This document shows positions 1 through 6,346 of a stretch of 11,324 bases of DNA, one piece after another (the first letter of the stretch is position 1; the number at the start of each line of letters is the position of its first letter). The stretch is from Bacillota bacterium. Its GTDB lineage: Bacteria > Bacillota_E > Sulfobacillia > Sulfobacillales > Sulfobacillaceae. Where the stretch lies: contig JAKAAL010000063.1 in the NCBI GenBank assembly GCA_021802375.1, forward strand, positions 1-11,324, read 5' to 3'. The notes beneath the pieces are model-generated. The model did no database searches, was not told the origin of the DNA, and saw only the letters and a program-made list of their open reading frames with translations. The position numbers and the translations under genes are program-made.

Positions 1-250
1 GATTCTTACGCTGCATGGCAACCTCCACTTATCAACCCCTCCCACCACTGTCGTCATACGCCTTCTATAGGTTCTCACAAAATTACTCAGGATCACCTGT
101 GTTGCAACCCAACATTCGCTGGTCGATGGCCTCGCACTAGCCTCTCATTACAAACGCAGTCTCAAACTTTCAACACACACGGTTATCACGCACAGTCGTT
201 ACATTCCGTCCACACCACCCTCGGGAGAAGAAGACTACTAGCACTCTTAA
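1..250. other. Gene-free stretch downstream of the importer
   Basis: I see no coding frame, RNA gene, repeat or clear hairpin terminator here. The plus strand is C-rich and G-poor: positions 1-240 contain roughly 82 C and 37 G by my count. The importer operon ends at 251 and is transcribed leftwards into this region. The ATPase genes that usually follow such permeases do not begin within it. Confidence 0.6.
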
Positions 251-1177
251 TCACCGTAGGCGTATACGAGGATCCAACAACCCATATATACTATCCACTA
301 CGAAGTTGGCCAACACAATCCAAAAGGCTCCAAACAGCACGGTCCCGATAACTAGGGGAACGTCCAATGCCTGAATGGCGGTCCACGCTTGCAAGCCGAT
401 GCCCGGCCAACCAAAAACGGTCTCCACAACCACCACTCCAGCCATGAAGTAGCCCGCATCCATGCCAATTTGGGTGATCAACGTCGTCAACACTTGTGGC
501 ATAACGTGGCGAAGCAAGACTTGTCTTTCCGATAAGCCCTTGGCTCGAGCGGTGGCAATGTATTGTTGCGGGAGAACTTCCAAAACCCGCGAACGAATCA
601 ATTGCTGGTAATAGGCGGCACCCCCGATACCCAGGGTAAGTCCGGGGAGAAAAGCATACCAAAGTACCGGTGTCCCATAGCCTCCTAATGGAAACAAGTG
701 AAACTTAAACGCTAAGACAAACAAAAGAATAATGCCGACCCAAAACTGAGGCATCGCGATGGCTGCCATACTCAAGGTGCTACTAATTTGGTCTAAGACA
801 CCTCCACGCCGGATTGCAGAAAATACCCCAAGCGGCAAACCTAAAATTAATTCCCATATCACTCCAGTGGCCGCAAGCAACGCCGTCGCGGGAAATTTCG
901 CCAGAATGTCGCTTAGCACAGGCGTTCCGAATTCGATCGATGTGCCGAGATTGAGATGAACCAAATTCCACAAGTATCGACCGTACTGCACGTATAACGG
1001 AGCATCTAAGCCTAGTTGCCGCCGAATGCGCAGCACGTCCGCTAATGTTGCATGGGGACCCGCTATGGTTCTGGCTGGATCGCCTGGTAGTAAATAGGTC
1101 AATATAAAAGTAATTGTAACGATAATCAAAAGGTCGAACAGCGACCACAAAAACCGTTTGACAAGATGTCGGAGCAT
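251..1177 (-). CDS. ABC importer permease, DppB/OppB type
   Basis: This is an inner-membrane permease of the peptide/nickel (DppB/OppB) family, 308 aa, a normal length. The first membrane segment is near residues 10-30. The family N-terminal region continues with LLPGDPA (29-35), and further hydrophobic segments lie near 100-125, 140-165, 175-190, 235-255 and 275-300. The cytoplasmic EAA loop that docks on the ATPase is visible at about 205-228 (QYIATARAKG through RHVMPQ). The C-terminus LLDPRIRLR is typical. The ATG start has a GGAGG ribosome binding site (complement of 1188-1192) 10 bases upstream. Only 4 bp separate it from the upstream permease, so the two are co-transcribed and probably form the heterodimeric channel. 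The substrate cannot be read from the sequence. The neighbourhood suggests an imidazole-containing compound or a peptide, which is inference. Confidence 0.93.
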   Translation of the reverse strand: MLRHLVKRFLWSLFDLLIIVTITFILTYLLPGDPARTIAGPHATLADVLRIRRQLGLDAPLYVQYGRYLWNLVHLNLGTSIEFGTPVLSDILAKFPATALLAATGVIWELILGLPLGVFSAIRRGGVLDQISSTLSMAAIAMPQFWVGIILLFVLAFKFHLFPLGGYGTPVLWYAFLPGLTLGIGGAAYYQQLIRSRVLEVLPQQYIATARAKGLSERQVLLRHVMPQVLTTLITQIGMDAGYFMAGVVVVETVFGWPGIGLQAWTAIQALDVPLVIGTVLFGAFWIVLANFVVDSIYGLLDPRIRLR

Positions 1178-1181
1178 ACTC

Positions 1182-2063
1182 TTAGGTCCTCCGTTTCAAA
1201 GCTCGGTAACTCTCTCCCAATTGTGTTACGGCAATTACGGTGATCACAATTGCAAGGCCTGGATAGATCACCAATCCTGGATCCGACCCATAGTAATTTT
1301 GGGATTGCGCAATCATTAATCCCCAATCGGGCGTTGGTGGTTGCACACCAACGCCCAAATAGCTCAACCCCGACTCTAGCAAAAAGACCTGTGCCATCGT
1401 TAGAACGGCACGAACCAATACCGTATCAAACACATTAGGCATAAGGTGCTTCACCATCAGCCGCCAGGGCGAACAGCCTAGCGCGTGAGCGGCCGCCACG
1501 AAATCCTGCTCTCTCAACGTTAACACTTCAGCTCGCACCAGCCGGGCGGTATACGTCCAGTAGATCACCGCGATAATCACGATGAGATTCAGAATACTGG
1601 GCGACACAATCAGGACGATGGCAACGGCGAACAAGGTCAGCGGGAAGCTCATTAAGATATTGACGAAGCGCGAAATCACCGTGTCTACCCATCCTCCGAA
1701 GTATCCTGCGGCCGTGCCCAACACAATTCCCACAATCGACGAGAACACACTGGCCAATCCGCTGATCAACAGGGCCGGGCGCCCTCCCCACAACAGCCGA
1801 CTCAATTCATCCCGTCCAAACTGGTCAGTTCCCAAAGGGAATTCCTTGCTTGGCCCCAACGGCATGCCCGACGGGGTAAGGCCATTCGAAAAAAGTTTGT
1901 CGGGATTATGCGGAGAAATCGACGGGGCGAGCATCGCGACTGCTACAATCGCCAGCACAACGATAGCCCAAAGAGCAAATCTCATATACCTGCGTCTTTG
2001 TCGCGGTGACAATCTAGGCCGCCGTGGGGCGATAGAGGATGGCTCCTGTTGTGCAATATTCAC
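1182..2063 (-). CDS. ABC importer permease, DppC/OppC type
   Basis: This is the second membrane subunit of the importer, 293 aa. It has a basic cytoplasmic N-terminus (residues 14-28), a first membrane helix at about 29-48 and the family motif PLGTDQFGRDELSR at 76-89. Multiple hydrophobic segments follow, and the EAA loop is at about 187-210 (QDFVAAAHALG, then KHLMPN). The C-terminus LGESYRALKRRT resembles the usual DppC ending. The start is GTG at 2063-2061, 15 bp after the stop of the binding-protein gene. The only Shine-Dalgarno-like sequence is an imperfect GGGCAGG about 7 bases upstream, so translation may be coupled to the preceding gene. The order binding protein, DppC-like, DppB-like reverses the common DppA-B-C order. 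The family is certain; the substrate is unknown. Confidence 0.92.
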   Translation of the reverse strand: MNIAQQEPSSIAPRRPRLSPRQRRRYMRFALWAIVVLAIVAVAMLAPSISPHNPDKLFSNGLTPSGMPLGPSKEFPLGTDQFGRDELSRLLWGGRPALLISGLASVFSSIVGIVLGTAAGYFGGWVDTVISRFVNILMSFPLTLFAVAIVLIVSPSILNLIVIIAVIYWTYTARLVRAEVLTLREQDFVAAAHALGCSPWRLMVKHLMPNVFDTVLVRAVLTMAQVFLLESGLSYLGVGVQPPTPDWGLMIAQSQNYYGSDPGLVIYPGLAIVITVIAVTQLGESYRALKRRT

Positions 2064-2078
2064 GTACGATACCTGCCC

Positions 2079-3671
2079 TTACTGCCCCAATGTCAAGTGG
2101 CTGTATATTACCGGAAAGTACACTGCAGGATAGGTAAATCCGTGAACTCGGCTGGAATGAAAGTAGGTCAGCTCGGGATAGAACAAAGGAACATAAGCTG
2201 CGTCTTTCATCGCCCGCTCGTCGATTTTCTTATACAACGCAGTGCGTTTTGGCCCCAACGGCATTGCTGCTGCTTGGTCCTCCATCTTGTCGAGAGTGGG
2301 ATCATTTAAGAAGGCGGGATTCGACCCCCCAACGACCGCCGGAGATGTTAAAAATCCGCCCACAAAATCCGCCGGATCCGGGTAATCCATGTACCAACTG
2401 TACGTCATCATCGGAATTTTAGCTTGCGCCGCCACCTCGGGTGGCAAAGGCTTGGCGGTCACTTGCACACCGATAGCCTTCAAATCGGCTTCAACCTCAG
2501 TTTCGATCTCGCTACTCCCAGTCTGTTCACTGGCCAGACCCAGCGTAACCGAAAATCCATGGGGATATCCGGCTTCACGCAACAACTTTTTAGCCTTTGT
2601 CGGATTATAGGGATATGGATTGGGAATATTGGCCCCAAATCCAGGAAGTGATGGGGGTAATATTCCCGGAGCGGCCTGAGCCCGGCCATTAAGCAGTTGG
2701 ACCAGATGCTTTTTGTTGATCGCCATTTGAATGGCCTCGCGCACCAATAAGTTGTTAAATGGCTTGACCCGCTCATTGAGCGCTAACAGCACGACGGCAG
2801 GCTGATAACCGGAGACGATATCTTTGGAGTAACTCGGGTTCGTCCGCAATTCCTCATAGTTAGCGGATGGAATACCATCTGCAACCAAATCCGCTTGGCC
2901 ATCTTCCACGCGTAAAATGCCCACCGAAGGATTCACATTAAAGTCAAACTCAATGTGCTTCGGATACTTGTGATGGCGAAAGTAATAGGGGTCTTGACTC
3001 AAAACCATGTCTTGCCCGACTTTCCACTGGCTAATTACGTACGGCCCGTCAGTCACCGGTTTAGTGGCAACCGTTGCTATCGTGGACGGGTTTACGGGAA
3101 ACGACGCGGGCACCCCCAATACGTAAGGAAACGCGGAATACGGCGAACTAAGCGTATACTGTAATGTATGTGAACCAATAGCCTTAATGCCCAGTGTTGT
3201 AGACTTGCCCGACTCGTAGGCACTAGCCCCCTGGATCATCCACCAAAGATAAGTGTCAGGGGATTCGAACTTTGGAGACAGTTCCGTCCGCAGTGCATAG
3301 ACAAAATCCTGGGCCGTGACCGTTTGACCGTTAGACCACTTAGCTTTCGGGTTTAAATGAATCGTATACACGAGACCGTGATCTGAAATGATCGGCTGTG
3401 ATGTGGCAATCATCGGGACCAGATGGCCCTTGTGATTGATTGAGTACAACCCCACGTATAGTGCTCGACCGATATTCCAATCTTCGCCGTCATAGATCTT
3501 TCGAGGATCGACAGTCTGAGGATTCCCACTCCATGTCACTACCATCGTATTGCTGTCAACGCTAGCGGCGGCTTTGAGATGCGCAGCAGCCGACACGGTT
3601 TGGGTCCCACATCCAGCAAGAATACTTGCCAAACTTATAGCAGAAAGAATTCCGACGGTTCGCTTGACCAT
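2079..3671 (-). CDS. ABC importer solute-binding lipoprotein, SBP_bac_5 (DppA/OppA type)
   Basis: This is an extracytoplasmic binding protein of about 530 aa that captures substrate for the two permeases downstream. The chosen ATG (3671-3669) sits 6 bases after a strong GAGGAGGG and yields a clean lipoprotein signal: positively charged MVKR, a hydrophobic core, then lipobox LAGC with the lipidated Cys at residue 21. The frame stays open 63 bases further upstream, but a start there would spoil the signal peptide. The mature protein carries family-5 hallmarks: a KAKWSNGQTVTAQDFVYA segment, a 'LVREAIQMAINK' helix and an AKKLLREAGYP segment. Family-5 proteins bind peptides, nickel, opines and other compounds, so the fold does not give the ligand. 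The gene is divergent from a hut-like operon with a shared control region, which suggests a related ligand (inference). Confidence 0.93.
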   Translation of the reverse strand: MVKRTVGILSAISLASILAGCGTQTVSAAAHLKAAASVDSNTMVVTWSGNPQTVDPRKIYDGEDWNIGRALYVGLYSINHKGHLVPMIATSQPIISDHGLVYTIHLNPKAKWSNGQTVTAQDFVYALRTELSPKFESPDTYLWWMIQGASAYESGKSTTLGIKAIGSHTLQYTLSSPYSAFPYVLGVPASFPVNPSTIATVATKPVTDGPYVISQWKVGQDMVLSQDPYYFRHHKYPKHIEFDFNVNPSVGILRVEDGQADLVADGIPSANYEELRTNPSYSKDIVSGYQPAVVLLALNERVKPFNNLLVREAIQMAINKKHLVQLLNGRAQAAPGILPPSLPGFGANIPNPYPYNPTKAKKLLREAGYPHGFSVTLGLASEQTGSSEIETEVEADLKAIGVQVTAKPLPPEVAAQAKIPMMTYSWYMDYPDPADFVGGFLTSPAVVGGSNPAFLNDPTLDKMEDQAAAMPLGPKRTALYKKIDERAMKDAAYVPLFYPELTYFHSSRVHGFTYPAVYFPVIYSHLTLGQ

Positions 3672-3677
3672 TGATAA

Positions 3678-3685
3678 CCCTCCTC
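3678..3685 (-). promoter_or_regulatory. Ribosome binding site of the solute-binding protein gene
   Basis: On the minus strand this reads GAGGAGGG, six bases before ATG at 3671. It decides the start: the longer frame beginning near 3734 has no comparable site and would place 21 extra polar residues before the lipoprotein signal. Confidence 0.85.
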
Positions 3686-3754
3686 TATTCTGCATAACGA
3701 GAGTCGTTCCCAACACTCTTGAACGCGTGCTCAAATGAAGGAATGATATACAAA

Positions 3755-3796
3755 CTTAACCGCGGTGGTCGTAACCACTACCCCTAGGTCGTTAAG
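3755..3796 (-). promoter_or_regulatory. Inverted repeats in the importer mRNA leader
   Basis: The core GTGGTCGTAACCAC (3765-3778) has perfect 5-bp arms around a 4-base loop. It is flanked by a second complementary pair, CTTAAC (3755-3760) and GTTAAG (3791-3796). In RNA from the minus strand this could fold into a nested stem-loop. As DNA the inner repeat could be an operator for another protein. There is no T-tract, so it is not an intrinsic terminator. It matches no riboswitch that I recognise. Confidence 0.35.
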
Positions 3797-3852
3797 ATTA
3801 GCTACCGCATCCATGACGCGACACCTAAGAAGAAGTCACCACAAGCTCATGG

Positions 3853-3882
3853 GATTTGGTGAATCATATCATCTCAAGTGCA
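3853..3882 (-). promoter_or_regulatory. Possible weak operator over the importer promoter
   Basis: On the minus strand, ATGATATGATTCA (3872-3860) matches 12 of 13 positions of the core and right flank of the 3989-4018 dyad. The outer arms are not conserved: about 14 of 30 bases match over the full length, all but two of them in the centre. It covers the -10 hexamer of the importer promoter, a natural repressor position. Chance similarity in AT-rich DNA is not excluded. Confidence 0.3.
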
Positions 3883-3891
3883 TCATTTCAA
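3863..3891 (-). promoter_or_regulatory. Sigma-A type promoter for the importer operon
   Basis: The minus strand reads TTGAAA (3891-3886), a 17-base spacer, then TATGAT (3868-3863). Each hexamer matches 5 of 6 consensus bases at ideal spacing. Transcription would start near 3856, leaving a leader of about 185 nt before the binding-protein ATG. The -10 element overlaps ATGATATGATTCA, which differs by one base from the core of the dyad at 3989-4018. The importer promoter could therefore be controlled by the same regulator. Confidence 0.6.
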
Positions 3892-3988
3892 CGTTCCCGC
3901 TGTCCTTCGTCAATCCTGTCTCGAATCCCACCTTAATCCTACCTACATTGACTGGGTCTTCATGATTTCGCGCAAACTTCCAGCGAAA

Positions 3989-4018
3989 ATTCTACTGCAT
4001 GATATCATTCATTAGAAT
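3989..4018. promoter_or_regulatory. 30-bp dyad, likely operator of the RpiR-type regulator
   Basis: Outer arms ATTCTA (3989-3994) and TAGAAT (4013-4018) are exact reverse complements. They are spaced symmetrically around the perfect palindrome ATGATATCAT (3999-4008), so 26 of 30 positions obey the dyad. The size and symmetry suit a dimeric or tetrameric HTH protein. TAGAAT is also a 5/6 match to a -10 hexamer reading towards the regulator, but no good -35 lies upstream of it. A related site with the same centre geometry occurs at 5031-5060. The assignment to the adjacent regulator is inference from position and recurrence. Confidence 0.6.
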
Positions 4019-4143
4019 GGAATTCAACATTAGCCGGCAATTTTAACTTTTTTCTAAAACTCTTTCACGAGGAGAATTTTTGGTTTATATTGAGGTTGAA
4101 CGAGGTTTTTCTTGTGGCAGGATAGAAGCTATCGCACCGCGCG

Positions 4144-5037
4144 ATGAATGGATTTATTCTTCGACCAACGATGGGGGTACTGACAGTGATTTCAACTTTG
4201 GAAGATTTGCAAGCGCAAGTTCTCGAACAAAGGTCGTTGTCGACTGCCCATCGCCATATTGCCGATTTTGTTGCCCAACATTTGCGCGACGTATCGCTGA
4301 TGTCCGCAACCGAATTAGCAGAGGTTTGCCAAGTAAGCCAATCATCCGTCTCGCGCTTTTGCATGGGGCTCGGGTACGCGGGATTTGCGGAATTTGTGCG
4401 CGCGGTGCAAGATCTTGTGCGCGAGGAATGGCAGGCCCCCGACCGCACCCGCTATTTGCGGCGAGTCGAGCCCTCTGCCGACATGGATCCCCTGATCGCC
4501 GAAGAGACAGAGAATCTCAAACAATTACAAGCAATCGTCACCAGTCCGATTTGCGACGCCATGGTCCAGTTTGTGTTGCGCTTCCCGCGCCTGATTTTGG
4601 CAGGTTCACGCGCGTCGGCTACGGTGATTCCCTACGCCGCCTATTTTTTAAGTAAAATTCGCGATAATGTCGAAGTCGCGACCCCTGATACGCCACTGTG
4701 GGCTACGCTGGCGTCGCATGCTCAGCCGGACGCCGCAGTGTTGGCATTTGTCTTTCCACGCTACTCCACCGTGCTGTTGGAGTGGCTAGACGACGTCTCG
4801 CGATGGGCCACGCCGATGGCGGCCATTACCGATCGGCCGCAATCCCCAGCCCGTACTTGGGCCCACCCCATGGTGGTCGTTCCTGTCGCGCGCGCCTCGC
4901 TATTTGACTCATATGCAGCCGTCATGGTCTTCCTGAACTATCTGGTGCGCCAGGCGGCCGCACAAACGCCGCACATTGAAGCGCGACTGCAAGCGCTTGA
5001 ACACTATGAAACCACTCACCATGTATACCGACACTAA
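4144..5037 (+). CDS. RpiR/MurR family transcriptional regulator (HTH + SIS)
   Basis: This is a cytoplasmic DNA-binding regulator, up to 297 aa. The N-terminal RpiR-type helix-turn-helix spans about residues 31-95, with the recognition region SATELAEVCQVSQSSVSRFC at 54-73. The SIS domain spans about 145-270 and shows AGSRASATVIPY (153-164) and FVFPRYS (202-208). SIS domains usually bind phosphosugars, but members beside amino-acid catabolic genes exist, so the ligand is open. The start is uncertain. ATG 4144 and ATG 4171 lack ribosome binding sites. GTG 4186 follows a GGGGGT at 4173-4178 and would give a more usual N-terminus just ahead of the HTH. The gene lies 37 bp before the M20 gene, downstream of one dyad and upstream of a second. 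Autoregulation and control of the catabolic genes are likely. Confidence 0.88.
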   Translation: MNGFILRPTMGVLTVISTLEDLQAQVLEQRSLSTAHRHIADFVAQHLRDVSLMSATELAEVCQVSQSSVSRFCMGLGYAGFAEFVRAVQDLVREEWQAPDRTRYLRRVEPSADMDPLIAEETENLKQLQAIVTSPICDAMVQFVLRFPRLILAGSRASATVIPYAAYFLSKIRDNVEVATPDTPLWATLASHAQPDAAVLAFVFPRYSTVLLEWLDDVSRWATPMAAITDRPQSPARTWAHPMVVVPVARASLFDSYAAVMVFLNYLVRQAAAQTPHIEARLQALEHYETTHHVYRH

Positions 5038-5060
5038 TGCATATACTCATTCATCGTAAG
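5031..5060. promoter_or_regulatory. Second operator-like dyad before the catabolic genes
   Basis: Aligned base for base without gaps, this stretch matches the 3989-4018 dyad at 19 of 30 positions. The shared blocks lie in both halves: ATGC-type on the left (5038-5042) and TCATTCAT on the right (5047-5054). The symmetry centre (5045/5046) falls at the same place. It overlaps the end of the regulator gene. It also contains TATACT (5042-5047), a 5/6 match to a -10 hexamer without an obvious -35. A repressor here would control the enzyme genes separately from the regulator. Confidence 0.5.
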
Positions 5061-5064
5061 GAGG
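5058..5064 (+). promoter_or_regulatory. Ribosome binding site fixing the GTG start of the M20 gene
   Basis: AAGGAGG lies 10 bases before GTG at 5075. It is a near-perfect anti-16S match and supports the GTG start over any internal ATG. Confidence 0.85.
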
Positions 5065-5074
5065 CTCACAACGC

Positions 5075-6346
5075 GTGACCCAAGCGATCAATCCCGAGCG
5101 TCTGCACCAGCGTCTCACCTATTTTTCCACCATTGGTGCAGACCCTGCCGGCGGTATTTCCAGGCCCTTTGGCAGCGCTGCCGATCTCAAAGCTCGTCAA
5201 GCCTTGCGTCAAGAATTTGAGGCCGCCTCATTAACCTATCGAGTCGATGCCGCCGGCAATCAATGGGGTATTCTGCCAGGAACTGATCCCCAGTCGAAGC
5301 TGATTGTGGCAGGATCACACCTCGACACCGTACCTCACGGGGGAGCCTATGACGGTATTGGTGGCATACTTATTAGTTTAGAAGCCATTCAAACACTGAT
5401 GCAGTCTGACTATCGCAACCGTCACCCGCTTGCTGTTGTGGCCTTTACCGGCGAAGAGCCCAATCCGTTTGGCCTCTCCACACTCGGTAGCCGACTGTAC
5501 ACGGGACGGCTTAAGGCACAAGATCTCTTGCAGACCGTAAGTTCGAGCGGCGAACGTTTGCAAGACGCGTTGAGGCGCGTCGGAGGAGATCTCACCCACT
5601 GCCAGGCTCTCGACCCGACCGAGGTGGCACTTTATATTGAACCACACGTAGAACAAAGCGGGCGGCTGGATGAGGCTGATCTTCCCATTGGCGTCGTCGA
5701 TTGCATTACCGGTATCTATCGGGATCACATCACCCTCATTGGGGAGCAAAATCACGCAGGGACAACCCCGCTAGGCCACCGCAAAGATGCGTTGGAAGCC
5801 TTCGCTGAGGCGGCCCTGATTGTGGAAGAGCTGTTGCAGGAAACCTGGCCAGAATGGATGGTTGGCACCATTGGCCAGGTGTCGGTATATCCCAACGCCA
5901 TCAATATTGTGCCCTCCCGTGTCGACTTCATCGTCGAGTGGCGTTCTACCGACCAGTCACAACTGCACCGTTGTGCCGAGCGCTATCGCGATACAATCAA
6001 CTCCCGCATGCACACCCGCCACGTTACCCTTTCTGCCACCAATGTGCTCGACCAGGCGCCCCAAACACTCTCCGTGCCCTTGCGCCAGTTCCTGCAACAG
6101 CAAGTTGAGCAGCACCAACACACCCATCTGACGCTGTCCAGCTGGGCAGGACACGATGCCACGCACATGGCACGGGTTGTTCCCACCGGCATGTTGTTTA
6201 TCCGCAGCATCGGTGGCAAAAGTCATTGCCCCGATGAATTCAGCCGATCGGACGATTTGGCGCTGGCTGCCAGCATTTTGTGCGACTCGCTAAAACAGTT
6301 GGATCAGGTCGTCGAGGAGGTGATATCGGATGCAGCGTCGCTATAA
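5075..6346 (+). CDS. M20 metallo-amidohydrolase, carbamoylase/allantoate hydrolase type; candidate N-formyl- or N-carbamoyl-glutamate hydrolase
   Basis: This is a cytoplasmic di-metal peptidase-M20 family enzyme, 423 aa, in the hydantoinase/carbamoylase subgroup (N-carbamoyl-L-amino-acid hydrolase, allantoate and ureidoglycolate amidohydrolases). The metal ligands are visible: H82 (GSHLDTVPHGG), D93, E127/E128 (FTGEEPNPFG), H191 (IEPHVEQ) and H384 (SHCPDEFS). H227 in QNHAGTTP is the residue contributed by the lid domain. The subgroup often has EEG-x-RF; here it is EEP-x-x-FG followed by GSR. The enzyme removes an N-carbamoyl, N-formyl or similar group from an amino acid. The next gene makes an N-acyl glutamate-type product and no classical HutG is present, so I infer it performs the last step to glutamate. 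I recall similarly annotated genes in actinobacterial hut clusters, unverified. Its end overlaps the next gene by 17 bp. Confidence 0.88.
   Translation: MTQAINPERLHQRLTYFSTIGADPAGGISRPFGSAADLKARQALRQEFEAASLTYRVDAAGNQWGILPGTDPQSKLIVAGSHLDTVPHGGAYDGIGGILISLEAIQTLMQSDYRNRHPLAVVAFTGEEPNPFGLSTLGSRLYTGRLKAQDLLQTVSSSGERLQDALRRVGGDLTHCQALDPTEVALYIEPHVEQSGRLDEADLPIGVVDCITGIYRDHITLIGEQNHAGTTPLGHRKDALEAFAEAALIVEELLQETWPEWMVGTIGQVSVYPNAINIVPSRVDFIVEWRSTDQSQLHRCAERYRDTINSRMHTRHVTLSATNVLDQAPQTLSVPLRQFLQQQVEQHQHTHLTLSSWAGHDATHMARVVPTGMLFIRSIGGKSHCPDEFSRSDDLALAASILCDSLKQLDQVVEEVISDAASL
6314..6321 (+). promoter_or_regulatory. Ribosome binding site of the HutF-like gene, inside the M20 gene
   Basis: GAGGAGGT, 8 bases before ATG 6330, lies within the last codons of the preceding gene. 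It fixes the start of the HutF-like protein and shows that the 17-bp overlap is real and translationally compact. Confidence 0.85.

Larger units (their letters stand above)
3672..4143. other. Divergent control region between importer and hut-like operon
   Basis: This is 472 bp of AT-richer DNA between two divergent transcription units. I see no convincing gene here; short open frames have no family resemblance. It contains a good minus-strand promoter (3863-3891), a leader of about 185 nt for the importer mRNA with possible hairpins, an isolated 14-bp inverted repeat (3765-3778), and the 30-bp dyad at 3989-4018. There is also a GAGGAG at 4069-4074 that does not serve the regulator's frame. 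The arrangement fits joint control of importer and enzymes by the adjacent regulator. Confidence 0.7.

Noticed and set aside
1582..2133. 183-codon plus-strand frame opposite the DppC-type permease
   Set aside because: The minus-strand permease is unmistakable; the opposite frame is a shadow with no recognisable domain or ribosome binding site.
3765..3965. 66-codon frame in the divergent control region
   Set aside because: No ribosome binding site, no resemblance to known proteins, and it overlaps the importer promoter and leader.
3948..3976. TTGACT (3948-3953) as a -35 for the plus-strand operon
   Set aside because: At 16-18 bases spacing the candidate -10 sequences (CGCAAA and neighbours) do not resemble TATAAT.
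4080..4655. 191-codon plus-strand frame starting with TTG after GAGGAG
   Set aside because: It runs out of frame through the regulator's HTH and SIS coding region and its translation shows no family features. Only its initiation region is reported.
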